64,000 nucleotides of DNA from VXYL01 sp965208525 (GTDB lineage Bacteria > Pseudomonadota > Gammaproteobacteria > Pseudomonadales > Azotimanducaceae). The translations under genes were made by a program, and so were the position numbers. The notes below the pieces were generated by a model that saw nothing but the letters and a program-made list of their open reading frames with translations, was not told where the DNA came from and made no database searches. Positions 52,873 through 61,056 of the stretch are shown here, piece after piece; positions within the stretch are counted from its first letter, which is position 1, and each line of letters starts with the position of its first letter. The stretch is taken from positions 1,984,001 through 2,048,000 of the forward strand of contig OZ242340.1 of assembly GCA_965208525.1 (NCBI GenBank). The letters are read 5' to 3'.

Positions 52873-53985
52873 CTACTTCGCTGCCAGTTCTCGATACACC
52901 CGTGCGTAGCGCTCGCCCATCAACTCGCCGGTGAACTCCTGGTCGAATCGCCTGCGTGCCCGCGCTCCCATGGCCCGCGCCGTGGCGGGGTCGGCATGCA
53001 GGCGATCCATCGCCTCGCGCAGTGCCGGGGGTGATCCAGGGGTGACCACGAGCCCCGTCTTGCCGTGCAGGTTGACGTAGCTTGTGCCAGTGCCCTGTTC
53101 GGTGGAAATCATCGGGCGGCCCTGCATGGCCGCTTCAAGCAGCGTCACGCCGAAGGCCTCGGAGCGCATGGCGGACGGGAACACGAGGGCGCGGCAGAGG
53201 CGCAGGAGTGCGATCTTGGTTTCGTCGCTGACGCGGCCGGCGAAGGTCACGTTGTCGAGGCCCAGGCGCGTCGCTTGGCGGCGGAGCGCCGGCCCCTCGG
53301 GCCCTTCCCCGGCGATCACGGCGCGAAGCGGTGCGCCTCGCATGGCGTCGAGCAGCACGTGGACACTCTTGTAGTAGCGCAGCACGCCGACGTAGAGGAA
53401 GAACCCACTGCCGAACTGGGCGCGTGTCGCCGCCAGACAATCTTCGTCCACGTCGGGATAGGAACTCGGCGTAAGGCCAATCGGAATGACGTCCACCTTG
53501 CTCTTGAGGCGCGCGAGCACCGGCGAGGAGGCGAGATAGTGCGGCGAAGTGCAAACGATGCGCTCCACCGCGCCCAGAAAGCGGTTCATCAGCGGCCGAT
53601 AGACGGGTTCAAGCAGGCGCTGTCGGACGATGTCGGAGTGATAGGTGAGCACCGCCGGCCGCTGTACGCCGACGCCGAAATGAAGCATGTCGGCGAACGG
53701 CCACGGGAAGTGGTAGTGAACCACATCGGCCATGCGCACCATGCGGCGCATGGCCGCCGGTGCCGCCAGCGACATCGTGCAGGAGGCCACTTCCGCATGG
53801 CGTCGCACCCGATGCACCTCGGCCTCCTCGCGCTCGAGCGTGGCCGGCTGCGCGCCTGGGCTCAGGGCAAGTACGCGGCTTTGCACCCCACAAGGCTGGG
53901 TGTTGAGGCAAATTTGCCGAATGGTTTCCTCGACGCCGCCTTGGGTGTCTGGAAAGTAGGTGCGGTAGGCGTGCAGAACGCGCAT
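52873..53985 (-). CDS. GT4-family glycosyltransferase
   Basis: A 370-residue GT-B glycosyltransferase. The N-terminal part MRVLHAYRTYFPDTQGGVE is typical of group 1 transferases such as those for O-antigen or capsule. The donor-binding region is FLYVGVLRYYKSVHVLLDAM, then VIAGEGPEGPALRRQA and FPSAMRSEAFGVTLLEAAMQGRPMI, with the EAFGVTLLEA E-x7-E motif that binds the nucleotide sugar. The sugar donor and acceptor are unknown. The ATG at 53985 is the conserved start; the open frame continues upstream on a noncoding stretch. It is divergent from manC. Confidence 0.85.
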   Translation of the reverse strand: MRVLHAYRTYFPDTQGGVEETIRQICLNTQPCGVQSRVLALSPGAQPATLEREEAEVHRVRRHAEVASCTMSLAAPAAMRRMVRMADVVHYHFPWPFADMLHFGVGVQRPAVLTYHSDIVRQRLLEPVYRPLMNRFLGAVERIVCTSPHYLASSPVLARLKSKVDVIPIGLTPSSYPDVDEDCLAATRAQFGSGFFLYVGVLRYYKSVHVLLDAMRGAPLRAVIAGEGPEGPALRRQATRLGLDNVTFAGRVSDETKIALLRLCRALVFPSAMRSEAFGVTLLEAAMQGRPMISTEQGTGTSYVNLHGKTGLVVTPGSPPALREAMDRLHADPATARAMGARARRRFDQEFTGELMGERYARVYRELAAK

Positions 53986-54082
53986 GGACTCAAGCCGGTG
54001 AAGCGAGGGCAAAGGATACCCGTCCCGTAGAATGCGCCATTGGCGCGCCCCAACGGGCGCTTGTGGCGATGTGAACGATCCG

Positions 54083-55585
54083 ATGGCCCCTGCCCTCATT
54101 CCCGTGATACTGGCTGGCGGCGCCGGGGTGCGGCTGTGGCCGCTGTCGCGGGCGGCGCATCCCAAGCCGTTCCTGCGGCTGTTGGGCGATCGGTCGTTGT
54201 TCCGGCAGGCGCTCGATCGGATTCGTGCGCTCGGCCACGCCGGAGTCGGGGCGAGGTCGCCGTGGGTCGTCTGCAACGAGTTACACCGATTCCTCGTTGG
54301 GCAGGAGTGTGGCGACGCCGACATCGTGCCGGGGCCGATCCTGTTGGAGCCTGAACCTCGCAACACCGCGCCGGCGGTGGCGCTCGCTGCATTGCACGCC
54401 ATTCGGGGCGGGGAGGATCCGCTCCTGCTGGTGCTGCCGGCAGACCATCACATCGGCGACGAAGACGCCTTTGCGGACGCCGTGCACAAAGCGTTGCCAC
54501 GAGCATCGGCGGGCGGTCTCGTGACGTTCGGCGTGACGCCGACCGCTGCCCAGACGGGCTATGGCTACATCCGTGCGCGCGGCTCTGCCGCAGGGCAACG
54601 GGACTCGACCGGTCCGCTTGCGGTCGCGGAGTTCGTCGAGAAGCCGTCACGCCAAGAGGCGGAACGCATGCTGGCCGAGGGAACCTACCACTGGAATAGC
54701 GGCATGTTCCTGTTCCGCGCAAGCGCCTTCCTGGACGAACTCGGCCGTCACCAACCGGCCTTGGCACGGGTCTGTCGCGAGGCCATGCGCGAGCCGACCG
54801 AAGACGCCTACCGACATCGCGCCGGTGGGCCAGAGGTTCACTTCCTCCGTCCCGGTGCGGCGTTCGCGCAGGCTCCTGCCATCTCCATCGACCACGGCGT
54901 GATGGAACACACCCATCGGGCATGGGTCGTGCCGGTGGATTGCGGCTGGAGTGATGTCGGCGCCTGGCCGGCACTGCGCGAGCTGGCGGCGGATGCGGGC
55001 GGCAATGTCCTCGGTGGCGATGTAGTCGCGCTCGAAGCGAAGGATTCGGTGGTCCTCGCCGAGTCACGCCTCGTGGCGGTGCTTGGTGTCGACAACGCGG
55101 TGGTGGTGGAAACTCCAGATGCCGTGCTCGTGGCGAACGGTTCCGGCGTGGAGCGGGTGCGCGAGTTGGTGCAGACCCTCAAGAAGGACGGGCGCGAGGA
55201 AACCGATTCTGCCAACCGAGTCGTGCGTCCTTGGGGCACGTATGAACGCCTCGCCGCGGGACCGCGGCATCAAGTGAAACGCATCGTGGTTCGTCCCGGG
55301 GCGGCGCTGTCGCTGCAAACCCACCGCCAGCGCAGCGAACATTGGGTGGTGGTTCAAGGCTCGGTGGAGGTGACCCGCGGCGAGGATCGGATTCGCCTTG
55401 AGGAGAACGAGTCCACGTACATTCCTGCCGGCGCCCTGCACCGTCTCTCCAATCCAGGGAGCGAACCTGCGGAGCTCATCGAAGTGCAGGTGGGCGACTA
55501 CCTAGGCGAAGACGACATCGAGCGTATCGCCGACAATTACGGACGAGCGGATGAATCGAATCGGGGTTCGAGCGTGGGGGCGTGA
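54083..55585 (+). CDS. manC: Mannose-1-phosphate guanylyltransferase / mannose-6-phosphate isomerase
   Basis: A 500-residue bifunctional enzyme of the ManC/CpsB/XanB type. The N-terminal guanylyltransferase has the LAGGAGVRLWPLSRAAHPKPFL loop and makes GDP-mannose; the C-terminal cupin domain (RPWGTYERLAAG, then LSLQTHRQRSEHWVVVQG with zinc-ligand His) is the isomerase. GDP-mannose feeds capsule, O-antigen or alginate. The ATG at 54083 (MAPALIPVILAGGAG) matches the family start; the frame is open upstream. The stop overlaps the start of the longer rmlB frame, so the genes are probably cotranscribed. Confidence 0.92.
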   Translation: MAPALIPVILAGGAGVRLWPLSRAAHPKPFLRLLGDRSLFRQALDRIRALGHAGVGARSPWVVCNELHRFLVGQECGDADIVPGPILLEPEPRNTAPAVALAALHAIRGGEDPLLLVLPADHHIGDEDAFADAVHKALPRASAGGLVTFGVTPTAAQTGYGYIRARGSAAGQRDSTGPLAVAEFVEKPSRQEAERMLAEGTYHWNSGMFLFRASAFLDELGRHQPALARVCREAMREPTEDAYRHRAGGPEVHFLRPGAAFAQAPAISIDHGVMEHTHRAWVVPVDCGWSDVGAWPALRELAADAGGNVLGGDVVALEAKDSVVLAESRLVAVLGVDNAVVVETPDAVLVANGSGVERVRELVQTLKKDGREETDSANRVVRPWGTYERLAAGPRHQVKRIVVRPGAALSLQTHRQRSEHWVVVQGSVEVTRGEDRIRLEENESTYIPAGALHRLSNPGSEPAELIEVQVGDYLGEDDIERIADNYGRADESNRGSSVGA

Positions 55586-55589
55586 CAAC

Positions 55590-56633
55590 GTGAGTGCTGG
55601 CGGGAAATGCATCGTCACCGGGGGAGCGGGGTTCATTGGTTCCGCGCTCGTTCGGTATCTGCTGCGCCGTGGCGAAACCGTACACACCGTGGACAGCTTG
55701 TCCTATGCCGGTCGCATGGAAAACCTCGTCGACGTGCAGAATCCGCCGCGCCACCGGTTGCATCGGCTCGACATCCAGGATCGGAAGTCGTTGCACGAAC
55801 TGGTGCTAGACATCAAACCCGACGCAATCTTCCATCTAGCTGCCGAGACCCACGTGGATCGCTCCATCGACGGCCCCGCTGCCTTCGTGCAAACCAACAT
55901 CGTCGGCACGTTCAACCTGCTCGAAGCCGCACGCGAGGTCGCGCGCGCCAGCGCCGATTTCCGCTTCGTCCATGTCTCCACAGACGAAGTGTTTGGCGCC
56001 TTGGGAGCGACCGGCAGGTTCACGGAGACCTCTCCCTATCGCCCGAACTCGCCCTATGCCGCCTCCAAGGCCGCGGCTGACCACTTGGCCCGAGCCTGGC
56101 ACGAGACTTTCGACCTGCCCGTGTTGGTGACCAACTGCTCGAACAACTATGGCCCCCGTCAGTTCCCCGAAAAGCTGATTCCGCTGACCATCGCCAACGC
56201 CCTGGAAGGCAAGCCGATCCGCATCTACGGCGACGGCCTGCAGGTGCGCGATTGGCTCTACGTGGAGGATCACGTTCGGGGGTTGGTGCGGGTACGTGAC
56301 CAGGGCAAGCCCGGCGCCACCTACAACATCGGCGGCAACTGCGAACGCCCCAACCGCGATGTGGTGCACACGGTGCTGGAACGGCTTGGGCAGCACGTCG
56401 GTGTGGAGGCCCTGTCCCTGCGTCGCCTCGTCACCTATGTGGAGGATCGGCCAGGGCACGACCGCCGCTACGCCATCGACACCACCCACATCGAGCGCGA
56501 ACTCGGCTGGGTGGCCGAGACCTCCTTCGAGGACGGCATCGACGCTACCGTGGCGTGGTATTGCGACCACCCCGAGTGGCTGAGGAGCGTGATGGGCGAC
56601 TACAACGGCGGCCGGCTCGGAACCACGCGATGA
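55590..56633 (+). CDS. rmlB: dTDP-glucose 4,6-dehydratase
   Basis: A 347-residue extended short-chain dehydrogenase. It has TGGAGFIGSALVRYLLRRG for NAD and the catalytic Tyr-x3-Lys in SPYAASKAAADHL, with Thr-Asp-Glu in HVSTDEVFGAL for the dehydration. It makes dTDP-4-keto-6-deoxyglucose, the second step of dTDP-rhamnose synthesis. The GTG at 55590 gives the family N-terminus and lies 5 bp past the manC stop; an ATG at 55551 is also open but adds 13 unlikely residues. Its stop overlaps the rmlA ATG (ATGA). Confidence 0.93.
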   Translation: MSAGGKCIVTGGAGFIGSALVRYLLRRGETVHTVDSLSYAGRMENLVDVQNPPRHRLHRLDIQDRKSLHELVLDIKPDAIFHLAAETHVDRSIDGPAAFVQTNIVGTFNLLEAAREVARASADFRFVHVSTDEVFGALGATGRFTETSPYRPNSPYAASKAAADHLARAWHETFDLPVLVTNCSNNYGPRQFPEKLIPLTIANALEGKPIRIYGDGLQVRDWLYVEDHVRGLVRVRDQGKPGATYNIGGNCERPNRDVVHTVLERLGQHVGVEALSLRRLVTYVEDRPGHDRRYAIDTTHIERELGWVAETSFEDGIDATVAWYCDHPEWLRSVMGDYNGGRLGTTR

Positions 56634-57514
56634 CAGCTCAAGAACAGCGCTCGCGAGGCATCGTCCTCGCCGGCGGGCACGGCACGCGCCTGCACCCGGT
56701 CACCGCCGGTGTCTGCAAGCAACTGCTGCCGGTGTATGACAAGCCGATGATCTACTACCCCCTCACCACGCTCATGCTGGCTGGCGTCCGCGAGGTGCTG
56801 GTCATCTCCACGCCCCGCGACACGCCCCGCTTCGAGGAACTGCTCGGCGACGGCAGCCGCTGGGGCATGTCGCTTTCCTATCGCGTGCAGCACGATCCGA
56901 AGGGCATCCCCGATGCCTTCGTCGTCGGGCGCGATTTCGTGGGCTCGGCGCCGGTGGCGCTCATCCTGGGCGACAACATCTTCTTCGGCAGCGAACTGTC
57001 GCGCACGGCGCAGGAAGCGGTGGCGGGCAACAACGGCGCAACGGTGTTCACCTATCCGGTGAAGGACCCAAGTGCCTTTGGCGTGGCCGTGCTCGATGCA
57101 GAAGGACGCCCCGTGGACATCGACGAGAAGCCGGCCGAGCCCAAGTCGAATCTTGCGGTGACGGGCCTGTACGTCTATGACAACGACGTCCTGGACATCG
57201 CCGCCTCACTAGAGCCTTCGGCCCGCGGCGAAACCGAAATCACCGACATCAACCGCCATTACCTCGAAGTCGGTCGCCTGAAGGTGGTGCAGTTCGGCCG
57301 CGGCATGGCCTGGCTCGACACCGGCACCCACGACTCCCTGCTTGAGGCAAGCATGTTCGTGCAGATCATCGAGCACCGCCAGGGCCTCAAGATCGCCTGC
57401 CCCGAGGAAGTGGCCTGGCGCATGGGCTGGATCGACGACCAAGACTTGGCCACCCTCGCCGAGGACTTCGCCGGCAGCGCCTACGGCGCCTACCTCACGG
57501 AGCTGCTCGCCTAG
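56630..57514 (+). CDS. rmlA: Glucose-1-phosphate thymidylyltransferase
   Basis: A 294-residue nucleotidyltransferase that starts dTDP-rhamnose synthesis from glucose-1-phosphate and dTTP. The signature GIVLAGGHGTRLHPVTAG and KQLLPVYDKPMIYYPL is intact, with ALILGDNIFFG and FGVAVLDAEGRPVDIDEKP further on. The ATG overlaps the rmlB stop by 4 bp. The next gene on this strand, rmlC, is about 770 bp downstream because a peroxiredoxin gene lies between on the other strand. Confidence 0.94.
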   Translation: MTAQEQRSRGIVLAGGHGTRLHPVTAGVCKQLLPVYDKPMIYYPLTTLMLAGVREVLVISTPRDTPRFEELLGDGSRWGMSLSYRVQHDPKGIPDAFVVGRDFVGSAPVALILGDNIFFGSELSRTAQEAVAGNNGATVFTYPVKDPSAFGVAVLDAEGRPVDIDEKPAEPKSNLAVTGLYVYDNDVLDIAASLEPSARGETEITDINRHYLEVGRLKVVQFGRGMAWLDTGTHDSLLEASMFVQIIEHRQGLKIACPEEVAWRMGWIDDQDLATLAEDFAGSAYGAYLTELLA

Positions 57515-57641
57515 GAGCAGGGTCACAGGTAGGTGGGGCCGGAGGGTGAGCGTAAGCAACCCGTAGGCGCGCGTTCGTAGGCACGCTAGCGAGGGCCTTC
57601 CAGGTGCGGCTAGCGCCGTGGAATCGCCCGCGGCCCGGGAG

Positions 57642-58133
57642 CTAGCCTGCCGAGCTAGCGATCCACTCCTTCACGTATTCGACATGCATGAGGGGTTGAA
57701 GCATGCCGGAGTACACGTCGGCAACGGTGCCGTCCTCGTCGATGAGGTACGTCACGCGCCATGGAATGATCCACTTGGATGCACCGTATTCGCGACGCAC
57801 GAGGTTGCCGGGGTCGCTGGCAATCGGGAACGGCAGTGCCTGGCTGCCGGCGAAGCGTTCGTGCGACGCGATTTTCTGCCCGCTGATACCTACGACCTGG
57901 ACACCGTGGCCAACTAGCTCTTCATAGGCGTCGCGGAACGCGCAGACTTGGGTTGTGCATCCGGGCGAGTGGTCAGCGGGGTAGAAGAACAGCACGACTT
58001 TTCGGCCTCGCAACGAACTCAGCCTCAGGGTTCCGCTGCCCGTTCGGCTCGCTGTCTGGAGGGTGAAATCCGGTGCTACGTCGCCGACATCAACTGCCAC
58101 TGTCCTGTCTACCGCCCGCGAAACAAACTCCAC
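57642..58133 (-). CDS. bcp: Thioredoxin-dependent peroxiredoxin (BCP/PrxQ type)
   Basis: A 163-residue atypical two-Cys peroxiredoxin. The catalytic region FFYPADHSPGCTTQVCAFRD has the peroxidatic Cys and, five residues on, the resolving Cys, as in PrxQ/BCP. It reduces hydrogen and organic peroxides with electrons from thioredoxin. The start ATG is followed by a few extra residues before VDVGDVAPDFTL, so a GTG slightly downstream is possible. The gene is on the strand opposite the surrounding rml genes, apparently inserted into that operon. Confidence 0.9.
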   Translation of the reverse strand: MEFVSRAVDRTVAVDVGDVAPDFTLQTASRTGSGTLRLSSLRGRKVVLFFYPADHSPGCTTQVCAFRDAYEELVGHGVQVVGISGQKIASHERFAGSQALPFPIASDPGNLVRREYGASKWIIPWRVTYLIDEDGTVADVYSGMLQPLMHVEYVKEWIASSAG

Positions 58134-58280
58134 GCCGAATCATCGGAGGGGGGTTGCTGTGGGTCAAGCCCTGGTGAGCTGGGGTGGAAAACTCACATGA
58201 ACAGGCGCCAGACGGAGCGTACCGGATCGGCTGCTGTGCCATGCTATCTCCCCCACCGCGACCGCACGGAATGCAGCTAG

Positions 58281-58826
58281 ATGGAAGTCGAAGCCACTGC
58301 GTTGCCCGGAGTCGTCATCGTCCGGCCTCGGGTGTTCGGCGACGAGCGCGGCTTCCTGCTCGAAACCTACAGCAAGGAGCGCTACGACGAGCATCCTGCG
58401 CTCGCGCAGGATTTCGTGCAGGACAACCACTCCCGTTCCCGGCGCGGCGTGTTGCGCGGCTTGCACTTTCAGGAGCGGGAGCCGCAGGGCAAGCTTGTGC
58501 GGGTGAGTCGCGGGCGCGTGTTTGACGTGGCCGTGGACATCGATCCCGCGTCCCCCACGTTCCGCCAGCACGTTGGGGTGACTCTCGATGACGAAAGCCA
58601 CACGCAGCTATTCATCCCGCCTGGCTACGCACACGGCTTCTGCGTGCTCTCCGAGGTGGCGGATTTCGAGTACAAATGCACCGCCCACTATCGGCCGGAC
58701 GATGGCCGAGGCGTGCTGTGGAACGACCCAGCGCTGGCCATCGACTGGCCGGTTGCGGACCCCATCGTCTCCGCGGCGGACCAGCAAAACCCGACCCTGG
58801 ACGAATACCTCGGCCGGCAGCCGTGA
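58281..58826 (+). CDS. rmlC: dTDP-4-dehydrorhamnose 3,5-epimerase
   Basis: A 181-residue cupin-fold epimerase, third step of dTDP-rhamnose synthesis. The signature VFGDERGFLLETYSKERY and SRRGVLRGLHFQ with the catalytic His, then VFDVAVDIDPASPTF and FIPPGYAHGFCVLSE, are intact. The ATG start has no strong ribosome site. Its stop overlaps the rmlD GTG start by 4 bp (GTGA). Confidence 0.94.
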   Translation: MEVEATALPGVVIVRPRVFGDERGFLLETYSKERYDEHPALAQDFVQDNHSRSRRGVLRGLHFQEREPQGKLVRVSRGRVFDVAVDIDPASPTFRQHVGVTLDDESHTQLFIPPGYAHGFCVLSEVADFEYKCTAHYRPDDGRGVLWNDPALAIDWPVADPIVSAADQQNPTLDEYLGRQP

Positions 58827-59704
58827 AGGTCCTCGTAACCGGCACCGCCGGCCAGGTCGGATCGGAGCTTGTGCGGCTAGGGACGGACGCCTTCAAGCCC
58901 ATCGGCCTTACCCGCGACGATCTCGATGTCACGGATGCCGCCGCCGTGGCCGGTACCGTCGAGCGAATTCAGCCCCGGGCGGTTGTCAACTGCGCCGCCT
59001 ACACCGCCGTGGACCGCGCCGAGAGCGACATCGAGACCGCCCACGCGGTGAACGTCGAAGCGGTGGCGCACCTCGCCGCCGCATGCGCGAGGAGCGGCGC
59101 GGCATTCGTGCATGTCTCCACGGACTACGTATTCGACGGCAACGCAGACGCGCCCTATCGCGAGGAAGACGACACGGCCCCTCTAGGCGTCTATGGCCGC
59201 ACCAAGGAACTCGGCGAACGCGCCGCGCGCGCCGGCGCAGCGCGCCACATCATCCTGCGCGTGAGCTGGGTGTTCGGAACCCTGGGCACGAGCTTCGTCG
59301 ACACCATGCTCCGCCTAGCCCGCGAACGCCCTGAACTCGCTGTCGTCGACGACCAGATCGGCGCGCCTGCTCCCGCCAAGGCGGTGGCGGAAACGCTCCG
59401 CACGATCTGCCTGGCCACGGCGAGCCGAGAGGACCTCTGGGGCACCTACCACTTCAGCGCCCAGCCAACGGTGAGTTGGTGTGGCTTCGCCCGCCAAATC
59501 GTCGAGGAGGCCGAGCGGCTTGGCGTGATCGACCAAGCGCCCGAAGTGCGCGCTATCCCCACCACCAAGTACCCAACCTCGGCCATGCGTCCTCTCAACT
59601 CGCGCCTGAACGCCACCCACCTGGCACGCACCTTCGGCATCCAGCCCCCAGACTGGCGCCTTCACCTCCGCGCCTATCTCAAGTCCCTGCGACCTTCTCC
59701 CTGA
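58823..59704 (+). CDS. rmlD: dTDP-4-dehydrorhamnose reductase
   Basis: A 293-residue short-chain reductase that makes dTDP-L-rhamnose, the last step of the pathway. It has VLVTGTAGQVGSELV for NAD(P)H, and the catalytic Tyr-x3-Lys in GVYGRTKELGERA, with VHVSTDYVFDG. The start is GTG (VKVLVTGTAG), overlapping the rmlC stop by 4 bp; the longer frame begins inside rmlC and is not used. With rmlB, rmlA and rmlC this completes the set. Confidence 0.93.
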   Translation: MKVLVTGTAGQVGSELVRLGTDAFKPIGLTRDDLDVTDAAAVAGTVERIQPRAVVNCAAYTAVDRAESDIETAHAVNVEAVAHLAAACARSGAAFVHVSTDYVFDGNADAPYREEDDTAPLGVYGRTKELGERAARAGAARHIILRVSWVFGTLGTSFVDTMLRLARERPELAVVDDQIGAPAPAKAVAETLRTICLATASREDLWGTYHFSAQPTVSWCGFARQIVEEAERLGVIDQAPEVRAIPTTKYPTSAMRPLNSRLNATHLARTFGIQPPDWRLHLRAYLKSLRPSP

Positions 59705-60086
59705 GTATTGCTTCTAAAGGGCGAGCGTGTCTGGGGAGCGTCTCGGCCATTGGGAGTAGACGGCCTCATGGACGACTACATCGCACTATGGCAGCCAGCG
59801 CTGGTTCGCGGCATAGAGGTGCGCCTATGGCAGAGGTACTTCAAGGCCCACTTGTTTGCGCGTCGTAACGGTGTCGTACGGATTGGCCGGAGCTTGGCTG
59901 CGGCGGATGGGCGCTGCCGTGCATTCCGTTGACAGGACACAAGGAGAGGGGCTAGCGTCCGCCGTTGTCAGCATTGCGGGCTGGAGTCGTGATGGCAGTG
60001 GCATCCGGTTGCGTCCTCAACGCGGGCGTCGAACGCCCTTGCGGATTCCCTCCCGAGATGGGCATTGCGGTGAGGGTGCGCGGCCA
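59705..60086. other. Intergenic gap with weak promoter-like sequence
   Basis: About 380 bp between rmlD and the MTHFR gene. A short frame from 59768 (MDDYIALWQPALVRG, some 54 codons) looks slightly protein-like but matches nothing known. TTGACA at 59929-59934 with TAGCGT 18 bp later could be a promoter of the next gene. Confidence 0.35.
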
Positions 60087-60956
60087 GTGAGCCGTCTGTC
60101 CGAATCGCTGAGCCGCAATGCGGTCACGGTTACGGTCGAGCTGAACCCTCCCAAGGGCACCGATCCGAGCGGTCTGTTCGCAGCGGCCGAGTCCTTGCGG
60201 GGGCACGCTGCGGCCTTCAACCTGACCGACTCGGCCGCATCTCGGCTGACCATGGCGCCGGTTGCGGTCGCGCACTTGCTTCGCGACCGCGGCATCGAAT
60301 CGACATTGCAGATGACGGGGCGCGACCGCAATCGACTGGCGATCCAAGCCGACATGCTCGCCGCGCATGCGCTGGGCGTCGAAAACCTCGTCTGCATGAC
60401 CGGCGACCCGCCTTCCGGAGGCGACCATCCTGAGGCCAAGGCGGTGTTCGATCTCGGTGCCGAGGACATCCTGCGTGCATCGCGCAGTCTCGAGGCCGGC
60501 AGAGACCTCGCCGGCAATGCCCTCAACGGTTCGCCGTGCTTCTACCGAGGTGCCGTGACCAACGTCGAGGTCCCTGATCTCGGCAAGGAGGTCGCGCGCA
60601 TCGAGGGCAAGATCGCCGCCGGCGCACAGTTCTTTCAGACCAACGCCGTGTACGAGCCGGCGAGTTTCGAGCGTTTCATGGCGCGGTGCGAGGCGTTCCA
60701 TGTCCCGATTCTGGCCGGCATCATCGTGCTCAAGTCGGCACGGCAAGCGCGCTACATGACCGAACGGATCCCCGGCGTCGTCGTCCCGGAGCGCCTGATC
60801 GACGAACTTGCGCGCAGCGCCGATCCCGCCGAGGCCAGCATTCGCTCCGCGAGTGCTTTAGTCCGCGCCGTCGCCCCCATGTGCCACGGCATACACATCA
60901 TGGCGATCGGTTGGGAGCGTTACGTTCCTGACATACTGGAAGCCGCCGGGTTATAG
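60087..60956 (+). CDS. Methylenetetrahydrofolate reductase-family protein
   Basis: A 289-residue TIM-barrel flavoprotein of the MetF family. The N-terminal TVTVELNPPKGTDPSGLF carries the conserved Glu, and DSAASRLTM, LQMTGRDRNRLAIQADMLAA, VCMTGDPPSGGDHPEAK and QFFQTNAVYEPASFERF follow. It would reduce methylene-THF to methyl-THF, or take part in catabolic one-carbon flow. GTG at 60087 is chosen because conservation begins there. The neighbouring GcvT-type dehydrogenases also deliver C1 units to THF, so a role in demethylation is likely. The enzyme differs from E. coli MetF enough that I give no symbol. Confidence 0.85.
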   Translation: MSRLSESLSRNAVTVTVELNPPKGTDPSGLFAAAESLRGHAAAFNLTDSAASRLTMAPVAVAHLLRDRGIESTLQMTGRDRNRLAIQADMLAAHALGVENLVCMTGDPPSGGDHPEAKAVFDLGAEDILRASRSLEAGRDLAGNALNGSPCFYRGAVTNVEVPDLGKEVARIEGKIAAGAQFFQTNAVYEPASFERFMARCEAFHVPILAGIIVLKSARQARYMTERIPGVVVPERLIDELARSADPAEASIRSASALVRAVAPMCHGIHIMAIGWERYVPDILEAAGL

Positions 60957-61056
60957 CCGTGTCGAGGGAAGGCATGACGCCGCGTTCGCCCCGATGCACC
61001 TACGCTTGTGGAGCCTCCTGTAGCGCAAGCCTCGGAAAGTTCGACGCACACTTTCG

